DNA from: Pseudobutyrivibrio xylanivorans | GTDB lineage: Bacteria; Bacillota; Clostridia; Lachnospirales; Lachnospiraceae | Direction: 5' to 3' | DNA length: 64,000 nucleotides | Assembly (NCBI RefSeq): GCF_008935055.1 | Contig: NZ_CP043028.1 | Location: forward strand, 633,501-697,500 | In this document: one piece after another, positions 62,122 through 64,000 of the stretch | Position numbering within the stretch: position 1 is the stretch's first letter | Layout: each line of letters opens with the position of its first letter | The notes under the pieces: generated by a model | Database searches by the model: none | Told to the model about the DNA's origin: nothing | The model's input: the letters and a program-made list of their open reading frames with translations, nothing else | Translations under genes and position numbers: made by a program

Positions 62122-63091
62122 GGATTATGAATATCAGAGCGTTCTTGCACCATACATAAGGGATTTTATTTCACAGATGCGTGCTCTCGGTTTCATCTAT
62201 AATGTAAAAGGTTATCAGCTTTATCGATTTGACAGGTATTGGGCAGACAAGGGCTTTGATGGCACAATGATTACTATTGAAAGGCTTGAAGACTGGTTAA
62301 AGGCGCTGCCTCAGGAAAGCAAGAGCAGTCATACCAGCCGCATAAGCGCAGTACGATCCTTATCCATATACCTTAACACACTTGGAATCAAAAGCTATGT
62401 TCCGGTTGAAAGCGTAGGTAAGGATTATAAGAAAGTACATATATTCAGCAAGTCGGAACTACAGGAGCTTTTCAATATCGTCGATTCTTATCTTCCGAAA
62501 TCGTTTAAACCTTCTGATTTTAGGATGGCAAACGAATATCCGGTAATGTTCCGCCTGTATTATTGTTGTGGAATGAGAAACAGCGAGGTTTGCTTGCTTA
62601 AAGGAAGTGATGTCGACATCGAAAGAGGTATCATAACCATATATGATGGAAAAAACAGGAGAGACCGTCTGATATATCTTTCAGAAGATATGCGTGTGCT
62701 TATTGAAGATTACTGGAATTATATCAGGAACACCCTAGGACATGAGCCGGTATGGTTTTTCCCCGGAAGATATGCCGATGATCATATGAAGAACACATCG
62801 GTAGACAAACGATTCCGAGAGTTTTGGCTAAAGACAGAGGCATCCTCCACTTGTGTAAAGACGCCTACCCCGCATTCACTCCGACATACTTTCGTAGTGG
62901 ATAGGATCAACCAGTGGATCCTTGAGGGGAAAGACCTCAATACGATGCTCATTTACCTGAGCAAATATCTTGGCCATAAGAATCCGGATGAAAGCTTTTA
63001 TTATTACCACCTTGTGGATGATGCATTTAAGATACTGAAAAAATATGACAAACTCACCGACGAGGTGATCCCGGAGGTGAGGCGCATATGA
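62108..63091 (+). CDS. Tyrosine recombinase, second gene of the trio
   Basis: 327 residues with an N-terminal SAM-like domain (~1-110) and catalytic domain: Arg in LYYCCGMRNSEVCLLKGSDV (~155), Lys in YDGKNRRDRLIYL, HSLRHTFVVDRI (His-x-x-Arg, ~258), YLGHKNPDESFYYYHLVDD (His and candidate Tyr, ~300). The ATG overlaps the first gene by 14 bp, with AGGAGGG upstream, and its stop overlaps the ATG of the third gene (ATGA). Confidence 0.9.
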   Translation: MTSYKDYEYQSVLAPYIRDFISQMRALGFIYNVKGYQLYRFDRYWADKGFDGTMITIERLEDWLKALPQESKSSHTSRISAVRSLSIYLNTLGIKSYVPVESVGKDYKKVHIFSKSELQELFNIVDSYLPKSFKPSDFRMANEYPVMFRLYYCCGMRNSEVCLLKGSDVDIERGIITIYDGKNRRDRLIYLSEDMRVLIEDYWNYIRNTLGHEPVWFFPGRYADDHMKNTSVDKRFREFWLKTEASSTCVKTPTPHSLRHTFVVDRINQWILEGKDLNTMLIYLSKYLGHKNPDESFYYYHLVDDAFKILKKYDKLTDEVIPEVRRI

Positions 63092-64000
63092 GAAAACAGG
63101 GCATTTTAACGGAAAAACTTTTCTTTTCGATGACATGGGACTATTTGAATGTTTACCTTCCCACACAGCACAGTGACAGTCCCAAGACAGTCAAATCTTA
63201 TGAGGATGCGCTGACGGTTTTTAGGAGATATATAACGGATGTCAAAAAAATACCGATGGAGAAGTTTCAGTTTGAAGATTTGACATATGACTTCGTACTG
63301 GATTACAGGATTTATCTTGTAGAAAAAGATTATAAACCGGCAACCGTGAATCATAGATTGACTGTCATATCAGCATATATGAAGTATGCTGCCACCAGAA
63401 GGATCGACCTGTATCAGATATACTTGAATGTATCGGACGTTCCGTATGTAACAGTTCCTTCACGGGTGGGTGAAATAATAGAGTCGCCGGTAATCATAAA
63501 AGAATATCTGGCTTCACCGGGCTCTTCGATGAAGGGTATCAGGGATCAGGTGATTCTTGTTGTTTTATATGATACCGCTATAAGGGCCGACGAACTTATC
63601 GGATTGGATATATCAGATGTTATCTTAAATACAGATGAGCCGCACTTACTGGTCAAAGGTAAAGGCGACAAAGAACGGTTTGCTGCCCTTTCAGAAAAGG
63701 CGGTTCCTCTGATAAAACGTTACATTTCGATATATCATAAAGACTTGAGAAAAAGATCCGCGCCATTCATATATACTGTCATAAAAGGAGAAATGGGGCG
63801 GATGTCTGAAAGAAACGTAGAGCGAATTGTCAAAAAATATGCTGACAAGATAAGAGAAAAATATCCGGAAATTCCGAACGTTTATCCACATATGCTTCGA
63901 AGGACACGGGCTACCGGGTGGTACCGCGATGGCGTCCCTATTGAGACTATAGCTGTAATCCTAGGACATGCTGATGCAAAAACGACGAGAAAATCATATG
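63088..64000 (+). CDS. Tyrosine recombinase, third gene of the trio (cut by window end)
   Basis: At least 304 residues, open to the end of the window. It begins MRKQGILTEKLFFSMTWDYL and has an N-terminal SAM-like domain (SPKTVKSYEDALTVFRRYI), Arg in YDTAIRADELIGLDISDV (~175), Lys in LVKGKGDKERFAALS, HMLRRTRATGWYRDG (His-x-x-Arg, ~270) and LGHADAKTTRKSY, where the final Tyr is the expected nucleophile. Only the last few codons appear to be missing. It overlaps the second gene by 4 bp (ATGA). Confidence 0.9.
   Translation, partial: MRKQGILTEKLFFSMTWDYLNVYLPTQHSDSPKTVKSYEDALTVFRRYITDVKKIPMEKFQFEDLTYDFVLDYRIYLVEKDYKPATVNHRLTVISAYMKYAATRRIDLYQIYLNVSDVPYVTVPSRVGEIIESPVIIKEYLASPGSSMKGIRDQVILVVLYDTAIRADELIGLDISDVILNTDEPHLLVKGKGDKERFAALSEKAVPLIKRYISIYHKDLRKRSAPFIYTVIKGEMGRMSERNVERIVKKYADKIREKYPEIPNVYPHMLRRTRATGWYRDGVPIETIAVILGHADAKTTRKSY

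Overview
The window looks like a chromosomal segment of a low-GC Gram-positive anaerobe of the Lachnospiraceae (Butyrivibrio/Pseudobutyrivibrio type). That placement is inferred from gene content and protein style (T-box valS, BMP-type nucleoside uptake, UDPGP-type pyrophosphorylase, secreted Thr/Pro-rich proteins, GT2-rich polysaccharide locus). No rRNA or tRNA gene was seen to confirm it. Most genes lie on the minus strand.

Region 1 (1-24448) is mostly housekeeping: the first two codons of a minus-strand gene behind a promoter with a near-consensus cre box (probably pfkA), dnaE, a Na/phosphate symporter with a PhoU-like tail, hflX, a TPP-riboswitch-controlled thiT (plus strand), an acyl-ligase/ACP/acyltransferase cassette, an HD-GYP protein, and a nucleoside uptake and salvage group (BMP lipoprotein, ABC ATPase, two permeases, cytidine deaminase, deoC). 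The cdd gene closes a likely operon with a FapA-like protein, a 46-residue protein and a zinc-ribbon/TPR membrane protein. valS has a T-box leader. Between the T-box terminator and the valS start is an unusual three-way-junction structure.

Region 2 (24490-30079) is a plus-strand operon of three exported proteins of unknown function: a membrane-anchored coiled-coil stalk with 76-residue repeats, an 834-residue secreted protein and an acidic secreted protein.

Region 3 (30069-54905) is a large exopolysaccharide/surface-glycan locus. It holds a polyprenyl-phosphate sugar transferase and a catalytic-domain-less paralogue, a UDPGP pyrophosphorylase, a DegT aminotransferase, a PglD-like acetyltransferase, an MsbA/PglK-like ABC transporter, a GT32, many GT2s, a GT4, two multi-domain glycosyltransferase fusions (GT2-GT14-GT2 and GT4-GT2), a membrane-anchored secreted protein, a CpsD-like kinase with an altered P-loop, a Wzz-like protein and RmlB. 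One GT2 gene runs on the opposite strand and appears to be leaderless.

Region 4 (55136-59623) holds two plus-strand exported proteins: one with 32 tandem [12 protein letters not shown] units, the other a probable parallel beta-helix protein. Region 5 (59716-64000) is an IS66 transposase remnant interrupted at a large palindrome by a set of three tyrosine recombinase genes in tandem, the third cut by the window end.

Several minus-strand intergenic regions carry strongly structured elements. Two families occur twice each with compensatory base changes between copies (11652-11739 with 21255-21339; 21165-21228 with 31801-31866). Coordinates, reading frames and base pairing were read by eye from the sequence; family names rest on recognised motifs, not on database searches.
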